From NCBI RefSeq assembly GCF_026126425.1, contig NZ_JAFMPW010000009.1, forward strand, positions 112,698 through 176,697: 64,000 nt of DNA, given 5' to 3'. The position numbers were made by a program, and so were the translations under genes. Below the pieces are notes generated by a model. That model was not told the DNA's origin. It searched no databases and saw only the letters and a program-made list of their open reading frames with translations. Source of the DNA: Muriicola sp. Z0-33. GTDB taxonomy: Bacteria > Bacteroidota > Bacteroidia > Flavobacteriales > Flavobacteriaceae. Positions 7,421 through 16,357 of this stretch are shown in pieces (the stretch's first letter is position 1; every line of letters begins with the position of its first letter).

Positions 7421-9193
7421 ATGGTTGATCATCATCAGTTTTATAATGACCAAATTAAGCGCTATAGCCAGGAGTTGTCGGCAGTTAAGCGGCAACTTTT
7501 CACTTCTAGTATGTTGCGGCTGGCCATTTTCCTATTAGCCATTTTGGGGATCTACCTGTGCTATGGGGAATCAAAGCTGATAATTGGCATACTTGTACTG
7601 ACCTTTATATTGTTCCTATATTTAGTTTCCCGCCACACAGACCTCCATTATAAAAAGGCCAAACTATTGGCCTTAATTAGAATCAATGAAACGGAATTGG
7701 AAGTTGGTGCCCGCAACTTTCAAAGTTTAGCCGATGGTAAAGAATATATAGATGCTTTGCATGATTTTAGCCAGGATCTGGATCTTTTTGGAAGAGGATC
7801 TTTTTATCAGTATTCTAATAGAACTGCTCTGCAACAGGGCAGTGAAATTTATGCCTCGGCATTACTGGCAAATGAGCCACGCGATATACTTAAAAAACAA
7901 GCTGCCATACAGGAACTGTCGGCCATAGCGGAATGGAGACAAGATTTCTCGGCTACAGCTTCCCTGGTTAAAACAGAAACATCTTATCTAAAGATTATCA
8001 ACTGGATGAAAGGGTATACACCTTTTACATCGCCGATTATGAAGTACCTGCCCTGGGTATTTTCTATACTTTCCGGCCTTGTAATTGGCAGTTATTTCCT
8101 GGATTGGATAAGTGGTTGGATGCTTATAATATGGTTTTTTCTAGGACTGGGAATCACGGGAAGACATCTAAAAAGGATTGGGAAGCTGGCGGCGGATTGT
8201 TCCAAAGTACAAAGCACTTTTCAACAATATCAGTCGCTCCTTCTTAAACTGGAAGAGACGGCGTTTACTTCTGATATCCTCAAGGAGAAAAGAGGATTGA
8301 TTATTCGGGAAAATGGCACTGCTTCTAAACAGATGAAAAGGTTTTCCAGACTGCTTAACGGGCTGGATCAGCGCAACAATATTATAATTGGCATCCTGGG
8401 AAATGCCTTTATGCTTAGAGACATTCAAATGTGCTATGCTATTGAGCAGTGGTTAACCCAATACGGTTCAGAAGTAGCCGCCTGGTTTTCGGCTATCGCA
8501 TTCTTTGATGCTTACAATACTATGGGCAACTTCGCTTTTAATCATCCGGCATACAATTTTCCCCAAATACATGACGGCCCGCTTATAATGCAGGCTACGG
8601 ATGCTTCCCACCCTATGTTGGATCCTGAGAAATCTGTTACTAATAATTTTAGCATAAAAGATGCGGAGTTTTTTATAGTTACCGGGGCCAACATGGCAGG
8701 TAAAAGCACTTTTCTCAGAACGGTTGCCATCCAAATTGTAATGGCCAATACAGGCTTGCCTGTAAATGCCTCATCAATAATTTATAATCCGATAAAGCTA
8801 ATTACAAGTATGCGTACTACCGATTCATTAACAGATGACGAGTCGTACTTCTTTTCCGAATTAAAGCGACTCAAATTTATAGTCGATAAAATTCAACAAC
8901 AGCGCTACTTTATTGTGTTAGATGAGATATTAAAGGGCACTAACAGTACAGACAAAGCCCAGGGCTCCCGAAAATTTATAGATCGTTTAATTGCTTCAAA
9001 ATCTACGGGGATTATCGCAACCCATGATTTAAGTCTCTGCCAGGCTGCAGAGGATTATGAAGCCGTTAAAAATTATTACTTTGACGCAGAGATAAAAGAT
9101 GATGAACTTCATTTTGATTATAAATTTAAGCAAGGGGTTTGTAAGAATATGAATGCCTCTTTCTTGCTTAAAAAGATGGGAATCGTTAATTAG
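7421..9193 (+). CDS. Membrane-associated MutS-like ATPase
   Basis: A 590-residue protein with the MutS domain V ATPase at its C-terminus but without the mismatch-recognition domains. Residues 30-70 hold two membrane helices and residues 211-247 two more. After a helical clamp-like region comes Walker A TGANMAGKST (421-430), the DDESYFFSELKR signature, Walker B FIVLDE (497-502) and ATHDLSLC. This architecture is common in Bacteroidota and distinct from MutS and MutS2. It probably does not act in mismatch repair; its real role is unknown. The next gene begins 19 bases after its stop. Confidence 0.88.
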   Translation: MVDHHQFYNDQIKRYSQELSAVKRQLFTSSMLRLAIFLLAILGIYLCYGESKLIIGILVLTFILFLYLVSRHTDLHYKKAKLLALIRINETELEVGARNFQSLADGKEYIDALHDFSQDLDLFGRGSFYQYSNRTALQQGSEIYASALLANEPRDILKKQAAIQELSAIAEWRQDFSATASLVKTETSYLKIINWMKGYTPFTSPIMKYLPWVFSILSGLVIGSYFLDWISGWMLIIWFFLGLGITGRHLKRIGKLAADCSKVQSTFQQYQSLLLKLEETAFTSDILKEKRGLIIRENGTASKQMKRFSRLLNGLDQRNNIIIGILGNAFMLRDIQMCYAIEQWLTQYGSEVAAWFSAIAFFDAYNTMGNFAFNHPAYNFPQIHDGPLIMQATDASHPMLDPEKSVTNNFSIKDAEFFIVTGANMAGKSTFLRTVAIQIVMANTGLPVNASSIIYNPIKLITSMRTTDSLTDDESYFFSELKRLKFIVDKIQQQRYFIVLDEILKGTNSTDKAQGSRKFIDRLIASKSTGIIATHDLSLCQAAEDYEAVKNYYFDAEIKDDELHFDYKFKQGVCKNMNASFLLKKMGIVN

Positions 9194-9212
9194 TTGCAGA
9201 GTTTGTTATAAT

Positions 9213-10214
9213 ATGGATTCACTGACACAAATTGTTTTAGGAGCTGCCGTGGGCGAGGCCGTTCTGGGGAAAAAAGTTGGTAGCAAAGCTGCTTTATATG
9301 GAGCTATTGCCGGGACAATTCCGGATCTGGATATGTTAAGTGCTTATTTTGTAGATCTTGTAACTTATACTGAATGGCATCGGGGATTTAGTCATTCTAT
9401 TCTCTTCAGCTTACTGATGGCGCCCATTTTTGGTTGGCTTATTTCCAAAATTGAAAGAAAATCTGGCGCAAGCTACAAAGACTGGTCCCGTCTTATGTTT
9501 TGGGGACTTTTTACACATCCTCTCTTAGATGCATTTACTACCTGGGGAACCCAGCTATTTTGGCCGTTTGATCTGAGGCTGGCTTTTCAGAATATTTTTG
9601 TTATTGACCCACTATATACCCTGCCATTTTTAATCTTCCTGATCATGGCGCTGCGCCAAAAAAGAGGTAGTATTAAAAGGAGGAAGTACAATAATCTGGG
9701 TTTGATAGTAAGTAGTGGATATTTGCTCGTTAGTCTAATACTAAAAGGAATTGCTTATAACAGGTTTGTTGAAAACCTGGATATTCAGGGCGTTTCATAC
9801 CAGGAAATAGCGATCAGACCTACAGCATTTAACACCATACTATGGACGGCCAATATAGATGCTGGGGATGCTTATTTAATTGGGGACTATTCTTTTTTTG
9901 ATTCCAAACCCATTAAATTTAAATCCTATCCTAAGAATCATGAGTTGTTGGGAAACCTGAAGGCTGATGATAAAGTACAGCGATTAATTGCTATTTCAGA
10001 GGGATGGTATATCATTACAAAGGCGAAGAGTACTATTTATTTTAACGATCTCAGATTTGGCATACTCAGTACAGATGAAAAAGAAACAAAGTATATCTTC
10101 AGCTATTTATTGCTAAACAAGCAAAATGGCTTAGTGGTACAAGAAGCCCCAAAGTTTGCCAATGATGCTAAGAGTTTATTCGCCAAATTATGGATCAGAA
10201 TAAAAGGAAACTAA
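9213..10214 (+). CDS. YdjM-type membrane-bound metal-dependent hydrolase
   Basis: A 333-residue inner-membrane protein of the LexA-binding, YdjM/YfhO-like hydrolase family. The start MDSLTQIVLGAAVGEA is characteristic. Metal-binding histidines are seen in EWHRGFSHS and LFTHPLLDAFT, preceded by the acidic PDLDML. Several membrane helices follow, then a soluble tail. A longer in-frame reading begins inside the MutS-like gene, but the ATG at 9213 gives the conserved family N-terminus. Substrate unknown. Confidence 0.88.
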   Translation: MDSLTQIVLGAAVGEAVLGKKVGSKAALYGAIAGTIPDLDMLSAYFVDLVTYTEWHRGFSHSILFSLLMAPIFGWLISKIERKSGASYKDWSRLMFWGLFTHPLLDAFTTWGTQLFWPFDLRLAFQNIFVIDPLYTLPFLIFLIMALRQKRGSIKRRKYNNLGLIVSSGYLLVSLILKGIAYNRFVENLDIQGVSYQEIAIRPTAFNTILWTANIDAGDAYLIGDYSFFDSKPIKFKSYPKNHELLGNLKADDKVQRLIAISEGWYIITKAKSTIYFNDLRFGILSTDEKETKYIFSYLLLNKQNGLVVQEAPKFANDAKSLFAKLWIRIKGN

Positions 10215-10218
10215 AAAT

Positions 10219-10845
10219 ATGAAAAGGACTAAAAATATTGTTTTTTGGTTGGGCTTGCTGGGGGCATTGGTATTTGTTATTGTCTCTATATGGGGTGGTA
10301 TACGCCTGGAGGATTATAGTGTATTTAGCCAGTATATCAGTGAGACTTATGCCACCGGTATAGAAGGTGCAGCACCTTTGAGATACGGTTTTATTTTCGC
10401 AGGGATATGCCTTGCGCTATTTGCATTTTTAGCCCCTAAAACCTTGCCAAAATCTAATGGAATTAAAGGTGCTTTCTGGGGTATAGGCGTTTTTTATGGC
10501 CTTAGCACGGTAATTACAGGGATATTTCCTTGTGACCTGGGTTGCAATCCTGATATGGTATCACCCAGTATGGCTCAATTGATCCATAATTTTACAGGTT
10601 CCTTGACCTATATGTTTGTCCCTTTTTGTGTATTGGCGATTGGAGTTATTGCACATGGCTGGCCCGATGGTAAAAAGCTTTCTGCAGTTAGCCTGGGCTG
10701 TGCCGTAATTGCCGGAATATTTGTGCTTATTCTTTTCTCCCATTTAGATTCGGAGATAAAAGGAATCTACCAGCGGATAATAGAGAGCAGTTTTATTGTT
10801 TGGATTATATATCTGGCTTTTTATATAAAAAACAGACCATCATAA
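10219..10845 (+). CDS. DUF998 domain membrane protein
   Basis: A 208-residue protein with six predicted membrane helices in the DUF998 pattern: LEDYSVFSQYISETYA after the first helix, a conserved GIFPCDLGC, and HNFTGSLTYMFVPF. It starts four bases after the preceding gene and converges with the DUF4407 gene, overlapping its end by six bases. Function unknown. Confidence 0.85.
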   Translation: MKRTKNIVFWLGLLGALVFVIVSIWGGIRLEDYSVFSQYISETYATGIEGAAPLRYGFIFAGICLALFAFLAPKTLPKSNGIKGAFWGIGVFYGLSTVITGIFPCDLGCNPDMVSPSMAQLIHNFTGSLTYMFVPFCVLAIGVIAHGWPDGKKLSAVSLGCAVIAGIFVLILFSHLDSEIKGIYQRIIESSFIVWIIYLAFYIKNRPS

Positions 10846-11940
10846 GTTCTTGATCTGCAATTCGTGAAAGGCATTGGCCTGTAACCGGAGTAACTCCTCG
10901 GCCTTTTCCTTTTTATAGGCGTATGCAGCTTCTTCTTCAGCGATTTCCCCGTACACTTTTTCGTTTAGTGTGGTGTCTGTGGCAAGTATATGCTCTCGCT
11001 GACGTACCTTTTGAGTTACCCAGGTAGCTATTGCACTTTCCTCATCTTCCAACTTAAGATCATAGGGTCCTTTTGGTGAAAGTAGTTTAGCAATTATGGG
11101 TGAAGTTTCAATAGCTAAAAATAGGAGGAAAATAAAGAAGGAGGGAAGCCATGGAAGTTCTCCCAGGGCATTTATCCTTGCCATTAGTCCGTCAAAACCA
11201 TCAATAATTGGTTGAGAATTTGCAACTACCTCTGCATATTCAACATTTAAAGCCGCAATTTGGTTCTCAATGTCCGTAATTTTCTGTCCGTTAGTTGCTT
11301 TGAGTTCCTGTAATTCTGCAAGATATGCATCGTGCTTATCTCTTTTTTCTTTATAGACTGGTCCTTTGCCCAGTAGCATTGTACCGGCGGTTCCCTCAGC
11401 CTCTGTGATATAGGTGTCATATAGGGCGTTGGTCTCCGCTTCTTTGGTAACTATTTCACTTTTCAGATCCGCAATATCCTGATTCAGAGCTTCAACCACA
11501 GGGGTGTATTGCAGCGCTAGCTGCTGTTTGTTTGCAAGGGTCATCTCATTCTTTTGTTCCAATAAAACCTGGTTGATTTCCTTTTCAAAAATTTTCATTT
11601 CCAAAGGTTTGGAGATGACTACGGCTATTATTACAGCCAAAATAATACGCGGTGTCGCCTGAACTAATTCACTTCTGAAACTGTTCCTTTTTTTGATAGT
11701 GGAGACAATAAACCGGTCCAGATTAAATATCAGTAACCCCCAGATTATTCCAAAAAATATGGCGGTATACACATTGTCAAAGACGGTGTATAAAGCATAA
11801 CTACTGGCAATAAATGCCATTACCGCAGTAAAGAAGACAGTAGCTCCAATGCCGGCATATTTGTTTTGTTCTCCTGAAGAACAGGTTTCTAAAAGGTTGG
11901 TGTCTGCTCCGGAACAGAGCATAAAAAAGCGTCGTATCAT
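10840..11940 (-). CDS. DUF4407 domain membrane protein
   Basis: A 366-residue protein with the DUF4407 layout: three membrane helices near the N-terminus (about residues 28-90), a long charged coiled-coil region (about 120-240) likely in the periplasm, a fourth helix (LPWLPSFFIFLLFLAIETSP), and a cytoplasmic tail rich in Glu and Lys. The opening RFFMLCSGADTNLLETC is typical. No catalytic motif is visible. A strong inverted repeat lies just upstream of the start (11945-11988). Confidence 0.85.
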   Translation of the reverse strand: MIRRFFMLCSGADTNLLETCSSGEQNKYAGIGATVFFTAVMAFIASSYALYTVFDNVYTAIFFGIIWGLLIFNLDRFIVSTIKKRNSFRSELVQATPRIILAVIIAVVISKPLEMKIFEKEINQVLLEQKNEMTLANKQQLALQYTPVVEALNQDIADLKSEIVTKEAETNALYDTYITEAEGTAGTMLLGKGPVYKEKRDKHDAYLAELQELKATNGQKITDIENQIAALNVEYAEVVANSQPIIDGFDGLMARINALGELPWLPSFFIFLLFLAIETSPIIAKLLSPKGPYDLKLEDEESAIATWVTQKVRQREHILATDTTLNEKVYGEIAEEEAAYAYKKEKAEELLRLQANAFHELQIKNL

Positions 11941-11944
11941 AATA

Positions 11945-11988
11945 GCGTTCGTTTTTGATTGATAGTCTGTAACAGACTATTAGAACGC
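11945..11988. promoter_or_regulatory. Nested inverted repeat before the DUF4407 gene
   Basis: A perfect 8-base inverted repeat ATAGTCTG-TAA-CAGACTAT (11962-11980) is enclosed by a second pair, GCGTTC (11945-11950) and GAACGC (11983-11988). It sits 5-48 bases upstream of the DUF4407 start, so it may be either an operator or a 5'-leader hairpin on that mRNA. Confidence 0.45.
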
Positions 11989-12068
11989 AGTTTGGTATAA
12001 TTTGTTACAATAATTGCACCCTTAATTACGGCTTTAAGAATCATTTATGATTTCCCGCGATCTTTTTC

Positions 12069-14045
12069 TTACAAGTACTTCGATATTTTAACCACAGGAG
12101 ACTCATTATTCTTTCTTTTAACGCTAATGCTGAGTTCCTTATTCTCCTTTACAATTGATATGGCCTTTTCTGCATCTATTTTTTTACCCCGATAGTAAAA
12201 AATGGCATCTTCTTTGGCTAGTTGGATGACATGCTCTAAGGGATCGGGGGCTGGGGGAGGAGGAGGAGGAGGTACGTTAACTGCAGCTGCCAATACGGGA
12301 GTCTCAGGTGAAGGTGGTGAAGGCGGAAGTGTGGCCTGCGCGGCTTTTACAGCTCTAACTGCCTGGGAGGCAATCGCCGGACCTGGTGCAACCTTGGCAC
12401 TGGGTGCAACCTCAGGGACATTGGCAAGTTGAGGAGCAGTAGCAGCTCCTGGAGGGTCTGGCATAGGCGGAAAATCTGGAAAAGGTTCAGCATCTGCCTT
12501 TTGCTTGTCCGACATTAAACTGTAGATATGTCTTAAACGTTCTACATCTTTTAAGGAGATTTTCATATTCCGGCGTGGCATGTTGTTGTAGTGTTTTGCC
12601 AGTTTATTGTATTCTGCCATGAGTTTCCTGGAAGCCCCTTCCTGTGAATTTGCTTTGTGCCGCATAATCGCTGGAAATGCCTCTGCGTGTGCTTTTTGCA
12701 GCGGGAGCATTATTTTATAGATACTTTCTAAAGTCCTTAGATCATCCATAGGAATTTTGCGCTCTTCCATTGGAATGGCGTTGTATTTTTTTGCTAACTT
12801 TTTAAAAATTTTGAGTTGTTCTTCAGTGGCACCACCCTGTATCTTTTCATGTCTTGCAAATACGGGTTTTTTGTCATCATCATAGTGATTAATCTTAGGT
12901 AGCCGGGTATTAATTTCTATTGTTTTAATCCCAAGCTTACCCAGCTCTATATGTAATTGGTTGATTAACCAATCCGGGATCTCAATGTCGGGGGACGCAT
13001 TAATGAAAATAGAGTTGCTGAGCGACTTTGGAGGCACTATTTGGAGCATTTGACCTGTAAGTTTATCTAACTCAACTTGCTGGTCGTTCAACCATAGGCT
13101 GAGATCGTCTTTAATTTCAATCTTTAATTGTGAAATGTTCAATTCTGATTCTTCACTGATGCCTTCTGCCGTTTCATAGTGTATTTCCTTGTTGGAAAAA
13201 CTAATCAGCAATAGCCCAATTAATGGCAAAAGCAAAAGGTTCTTTAGTAAAATTGATCTTCTTGATGTTTGTGATGTCATGACTGTAAATCGTTTTTTGA
13301 TTGATGAATAATTTATGGCGTTTGCCAATGATTGTTGATGAATGGGTGTCATAAATGAAAGCAACGTGTTTTGGTATGTTGATGAATCGATACCTTTTTT
13401 TAATACCGCTTTGTCTGCCAGAAATTCATGATTGAGTTTGATAGACTTCTTTATGATATAGATTAATGGATTAAACCACATAATGATTTGCAAAATCTCA
13501 ATGAAAAGCACATCCAGGCTGTGTTTTTGCATGGCATGGGTTTCTTCATGTAAGAGTACCTCTTTCGGAATCTCATTAGCTTCCAGTCTTTCTTTATTCA
13601 GAAAAATATAGTTGAAAAACGTATGTGGCGGTAGGTGTTGAAGTAACAAAACCTGTATAAAAGGCAACTTATCTATTTTGGGATTATTTCGGATCCTCTT
13701 TAAAATTTGAAAAAGATTCTTTATGAATTTTAATCCAAAAAAGATGACCCCTAACAGGTAAACTACCCATAAAATTGGAGCAATGTCAGCAGCATCTGCT
13801 TCAAGCGCAGGAGGTACATTTATGACTTCAGAAGAAGTAACTACAGGTTGTAATATTGTTTCGGTACCGGCTTCAACCACTACATATTCTGTAAATACCA
13901 GGGAGGGAACTGTCAAGGAAAAAAACAGAGCGCCCAATAAATAAAACCGCTTGAAAACATGAATACTCTCGCGTTCCAGGAACAGCTTATAAAAGATGAG
14001 CAGCGCTGCCAGGCAAAATGTAAATTTTAGGATATAGAGCAACAT
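12069..14045 (-). CDS. M56 (BlaR1-type) membrane metallopeptidase
   Basis: A 658-residue sensor-protease of the M56 family. The N-terminal part has membrane helices at about 2-20, 36-53, 90-106 and 268-284. The zinc motif HEETH (166-170) lies in the cytoplasmic loop, followed by LNHEFLADKAV, which supplies the third ligand. In known systems this protease cleaves its partner BlaI repressor on signal. The C-terminal, presumably periplasmic, region has two similar ~54-residue repeats (406-459 and 471-524; shared EYNKLAKxYN and DxxRLxxIYxxM patterns), then a Pro/Ala-rich stretch with a run of prolines before the last 70 residues. No penicillin-binding domain and no beta-lactamase gene is seen, so the signal is unlikely to be a beta-lactam. 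Confidence 0.92.
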   Translation of the reverse strand: MLLYILKFTFCLAALLIFYKLFLERESIHVFKRFYLLGALFFSLTVPSLVFTEYVVVEAGTETILQPVVTSSEVINVPPALEADAADIAPILWVVYLLGVIFFGLKFIKNLFQILKRIRNNPKIDKLPFIQVLLLQHLPPHTFFNYIFLNKERLEANEIPKEVLLHEETHAMQKHSLDVLFIEILQIIMWFNPLIYIIKKSIKLNHEFLADKAVLKKGIDSSTYQNTLLSFMTPIHQQSLANAINYSSIKKRFTVMTSQTSRRSILLKNLLLLPLIGLLLISFSNKEIHYETAEGISEESELNISQLKIEIKDDLSLWLNDQQVELDKLTGQMLQIVPPKSLSNSIFINASPDIEIPDWLINQLHIELGKLGIKTIEINTRLPKINHYDDDKKPVFARHEKIQGGATEEQLKIFKKLAKKYNAIPMEERKIPMDDLRTLESIYKIMLPLQKAHAEAFPAIMRHKANSQEGASRKLMAEYNKLAKHYNNMPRRNMKISLKDVERLRHIYSLMSDKQKADAEPFPDFPPMPDPPGAATAPQLANVPEVAPSAKVAPGPAIASQAVRAVKAAQATLPPSPPSPETPVLAAAVNVPPPPPPPAPDPLEHVIQLAKEDAIFYYRGKKIDAEKAISIVKENKELSISVKRKNNESPVVKISKYL

Positions 14046-14047
14046 AT

Positions 14048-14413
14048 TTATTTCTTTTTGATTTGGGTATCGATCATTTTTTTTAGTTCTTCCAACTCTG
14101 CTTTACTTAAGTTGGTTTCCTGGGTAAAGAATGATGCAAACTGTGTCGCGCTGTCATTAAAGAAATTCTTTATTAATCCGTTTACATGCTTAGAGAAGTA
14201 GTCTTTCTTTTTAACCAATGGGTAATATTTTCTTGACCTCCCCTGACTTTCATAAGCTATAAACCCTTTGTCGGTCATTCTTTTTAATAACGTCGCTATT
14301 GTAGTAGTTGCTGGCTTAGGAGCTTCATATGCGTCTAACAGATCCTTCATAAAAGCAGTCTTTTGCTTCCAGAGGATATTCATTAATTCTTCTTCGGATT
14401 TTGACAGCTGCAT
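14048..14413 (-). CDS. BlaI/MecI/CopY family repressor
   Basis: A 121-residue winged-helix repressor. It has the typical opening LSKSEEELMNILW, the recognition helix in ATTTIATLLKRMTDKGFI, and a C-terminal dimerisation helix region. It lies two bases upstream of the M56 protease, the usual repressor-sensor pair, in which proteolysis of the repressor relieves repression. The ATG at 14413 gives the standard family N-terminus; upstream in-frame codons belong to the leader. Two operator-like palindromes lie 23-62 bases upstream. Confidence 0.93.
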   Translation of the reverse strand: MQLSKSEEELMNILWKQKTAFMKDLLDAYEAPKPATTTIATLLKRMTDKGFIAYESQGRSRKYYPLVKKKDYFSKHVNGLIKNFFNDSATQFASFFTQETNLSKAELEELKKMIDTQIKKK

Positions 14414-14435
14414 TGGGTTGTATTTAAATATTGCT

Positions 14436-14475
14436 CTACAAACATAGAACAAATATTTTAATTCTACAAATGTAG
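14436..14475 (-). promoter_or_regulatory. blaI-M56 promoter inside two BlaI-type operators
   Basis: Read on the minus strand, TTTG (14470-14467), 20 bases, then TATGTTTG (14446-14439) form a Bacteroidota -33/-7 promoter. Each box sits inside a TACA-type palindrome: CTACAAATGTAG (14464-14475, perfect TACAnnTGTA core) and CTACAAACATAG (14436-14447, two mismatches). A BlaI dimer on either site would cover a promoter box, which points to autorepression. Confidence 0.75.
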
Positions 14476-14508
14476 AGTATAATTTTATTAAAAGTCCCCC
14501 TTAGACTT

Positions 14509-14588
14509 GTCATTGCGAGCGTAACGAAGCAATCTCATGATTCTGCTATCTATACGAGATTGCTTCGTCGCAAGTTACTTGCAATGAC
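14509..14588. repeat. Long imperfect hairpin repeat (dispersed-element type)
   Basis: An 80-base imperfect inverted repeat whose arms start GTCATTGCGAGCG and end TTGCAATGAC, with inner arms GAAGCAATCTC and GAGATTGCTTCG. Similar 'CATTGCGAG...GAAGCAATCT' hairpins are dispersed through many Bacteroidota genomes. It lies between the blaI promoter and the end of the M20 peptidase gene and contains no reading frame. Confidence 0.7.
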
Positions 14589-14627
14589 TATGGTCCTGAA
14601 GTTTTGGGTTTGGGTAATGCCCAAAGA

Positions 14628-16016
14628 TTACGTTGACAATTCAGCGAAATATTTGTAAAAATAGGGGATGGTTTCTATGCCTTTGAGGTAATTCCAGATA
14701 CCAAAATGTTCATTCGGGGAATGGATGGCGTTGCTGTCCAGACCAAATCCCATCAAAATAGTCTTACTATTAAGCTCTTCCTCAAAGAGCGCCACTATCG
14801 GGATGCTCCCTCCACCTCTTTGGGGTACAGGGGCTTTACCAAAGGTAGTTTCATAGGCTTTACTGGCCGCCTGGTAACCGATATGATCAATTGGGGTAAC
14901 ATATGCCTGCCCCCCGTGATGTGCGGTAACCTTAACTTGAACCCCGGCTGGTGCTATTGACTCAAAGTGCTGTTTAAATAAAGCTGTAATTTCTTGCCAG
15001 TCCTGATTAGGGACCAACCGCATAGAAATTTTGGCATATGCTTTACTTGCGATTACCGTTTTGGCACCTTCGCCCGTATAACCACCCCAAATTCCGTTGA
15101 CATCGAGTGTGGGCCTTATAGCATTGCGTTCGTTTGTTGAATATCCCTCTTCTCCATACACGGCTTCTATAGACAAGGCAGATTTATATTCTTCAAGATC
15201 GAATGGCGCCTTTGCCATTTCAGTTCGTTCCTCCATAGAAAGTTCTTCTACCTTGTCGTAAAATCCGGGAATAGTTATATGATTTTTTTCATCATGTAGT
15301 GAAGCGATCATTTTAGTTAAAATATTAATAGGATTAGCCACTGCACCTCCATACAATCCCGAATGCAAATCCCGATTTGGTCCGGTAACTTCAACCTCTA
15401 CATAACTGAGTCCGCGCAATCCTGTAGTAATAGAAGGCACTTCATTTGCGATCATGCCGGTGTCTGAAATAAGGATGATATCGTTGGCCAGCTTCTCATG
15501 GTTTTCCTTAACGAAAGCAGATAGGCTTTTACTTCCTACCTCTTCCTCGCCCTCTATCATGAATTTTATGTTACAGGGTAACGAGTTAGAGCGAAGCATA
15601 TATTCAAGGGCTTTAACATGCATGTAAAACTGTCCTTTATCGTCGCTGGCACCTCTAGCAAAAATAGCACCATCCGGATGCAGTGAGGTGGTTTTAATAA
15701 CGGGTTCAAAAGGAGGAGAGTCCCATAGGTCCAGAGGATCAGGCGGTTGTACGTCATAATGGCCATAAACCAAAACGGTAGGGCGGTCTTCCCCAATCCT
15801 TTTTTCACCATAAACAATTGGATATCCCTGGGTTTCACATATTTCTACGGTATCACAGCCAGCCGTTCTAAGTGCATTGGCCACGGCCTCAGCGGTGTCT
15901 AACATGTCCTGAGAATATGCTGAGTCGGCGCTTACCGAGGGAATTCTTAGTAATTCTATTAGCTCATTTAGGAATCTTTGTTTGTGCTCTTCTACGTAAG
16001 TTCTGACGTTTTGCAT
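14628..16016 (-). CDS. M20 family dipeptidase
   Basis: A 462-residue cytoplasmic metallopeptidase of the M20 family (dipeptidase/CNDP-like). Metal ligands and catalytic residues are visible: VYGHYDVQPPDP (His86, with Asp88 beside it), GASDDKGQF (Asp125/126), the catalytic pair in IEGEEEVGS (155-159), and the late NAIHSPNEHF histidine. A dimerisation domain with HSGLYGGAV lies in the middle. It probably splits dipeptides with C-terminal hydrophobic or mixed residues. Monocistronic on this strand. Confidence 0.93.
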   Translation of the reverse strand: MQNVRTYVEEHKQRFLNELIELLRIPSVSADSAYSQDMLDTAEAVANALRTAGCDTVEICETQGYPIVYGEKRIGEDRPTVLVYGHYDVQPPDPLDLWDSPPFEPVIKTTSLHPDGAIFARGASDDKGQFYMHVKALEYMLRSNSLPCNIKFMIEGEEEVGSKSLSAFVKENHEKLANDIILISDTGMIANEVPSITTGLRGLSYVEVEVTGPNRDLHSGLYGGAVANPINILTKMIASLHDEKNHITIPGFYDKVEELSMEERTEMAKAPFDLEEYKSALSIEAVYGEEGYSTNERNAIRPTLDVNGIWGGYTGEGAKTVIASKAYAKISMRLVPNQDWQEITALFKQHFESIAPAGVQVKVTAHHGGQAYVTPIDHIGYQAASKAYETTFGKAPVPQRGGGSIPIVALFEEELNSKTILMGFGLDSNAIHSPNEHFGIWNYLKGIETIPYFYKYFAELST

Positions 16017-16131
16017 TTGGAATCTTTTGATATAGTTTTAAAAGTACAAAAAGCAACACGAATTTTTTAAACAGTACTATTTTTAAATTGAAATTTTGAC
16101 TTATATTTGCATCCCGATTTGATCGGGAGAT

Positions 16132-16213
16132 GCAGGCGTGGTGGAATTGGTAGACACGCTAGACTTAGGATCTAGTGCCGAGAGGTGTGAGAGTTCGAGT
16201 CTCTCCGCCTGTA
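16132..16213 (+). tRNA. tRNA-Leu (anticodon TAG)
   Basis: An 82-base tRNA. The acceptor GCAGGCG pairs with CGCCTGT, the D-arm has GGTGGAATTGGTAGAC, the anticodon stem-loop CTAGA-CTTAGGA-TCTAG gives anticodon TAG, the variable arm is short, and the T-loop GTTCGAGTC is present. No CCA is encoded. Just upstream lie a -7-like TATATTTG (16102-16109) and a perfect CCCGAT-TTG-ATCGGG hairpin (16113-16127). Confidence 0.96.
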
Positions 16214-16224
16214 CGAAGTAAAGG

Positions 16225-16249
16225 CCCCTCCGGAAGGAGGGGTTTTTTT
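16225..16249 (+). terminator. Rho-independent terminator after tRNA-Leu
   Basis: Stem CCCCTCC / GGAGGGG with a GGAA loop, followed by seven T residues. It ends the tRNA-Leu transcript 12 bases beyond the tRNA 3' end. Confidence 0.9.
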
Positions 16250-16328
16250 GTAAAAAAAACAGTGAGGCGAGAAGTTTATCATAAAGGCGCAGTCCATTAT
16301 GTAGTCTCTCCGCCTGTACAGAGTAGAG

Positions 16329-16357
16329 GCCCATCCATTTTTGGATGGGCTTTTTTT
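16329..16357 (+). terminator. Second terminator in the tRNA-tail array
   Basis: Nine-base stem GCCCATCCA / TGGATGGGC with a T loop, then seven T residues. It follows the duplicated tRNA-Leu 3' end. No gene precedes it, so it is probably a duplicated remnant rather than a working terminator of a transcript. Confidence 0.8.

Noticed and set aside
12202..12432. Glycine/alanine-rich frame antisense to the M56 gene
   Set aside because: It is the reverse of the proline/alanine-rich coding tail of the M56 protein and has no independent support.
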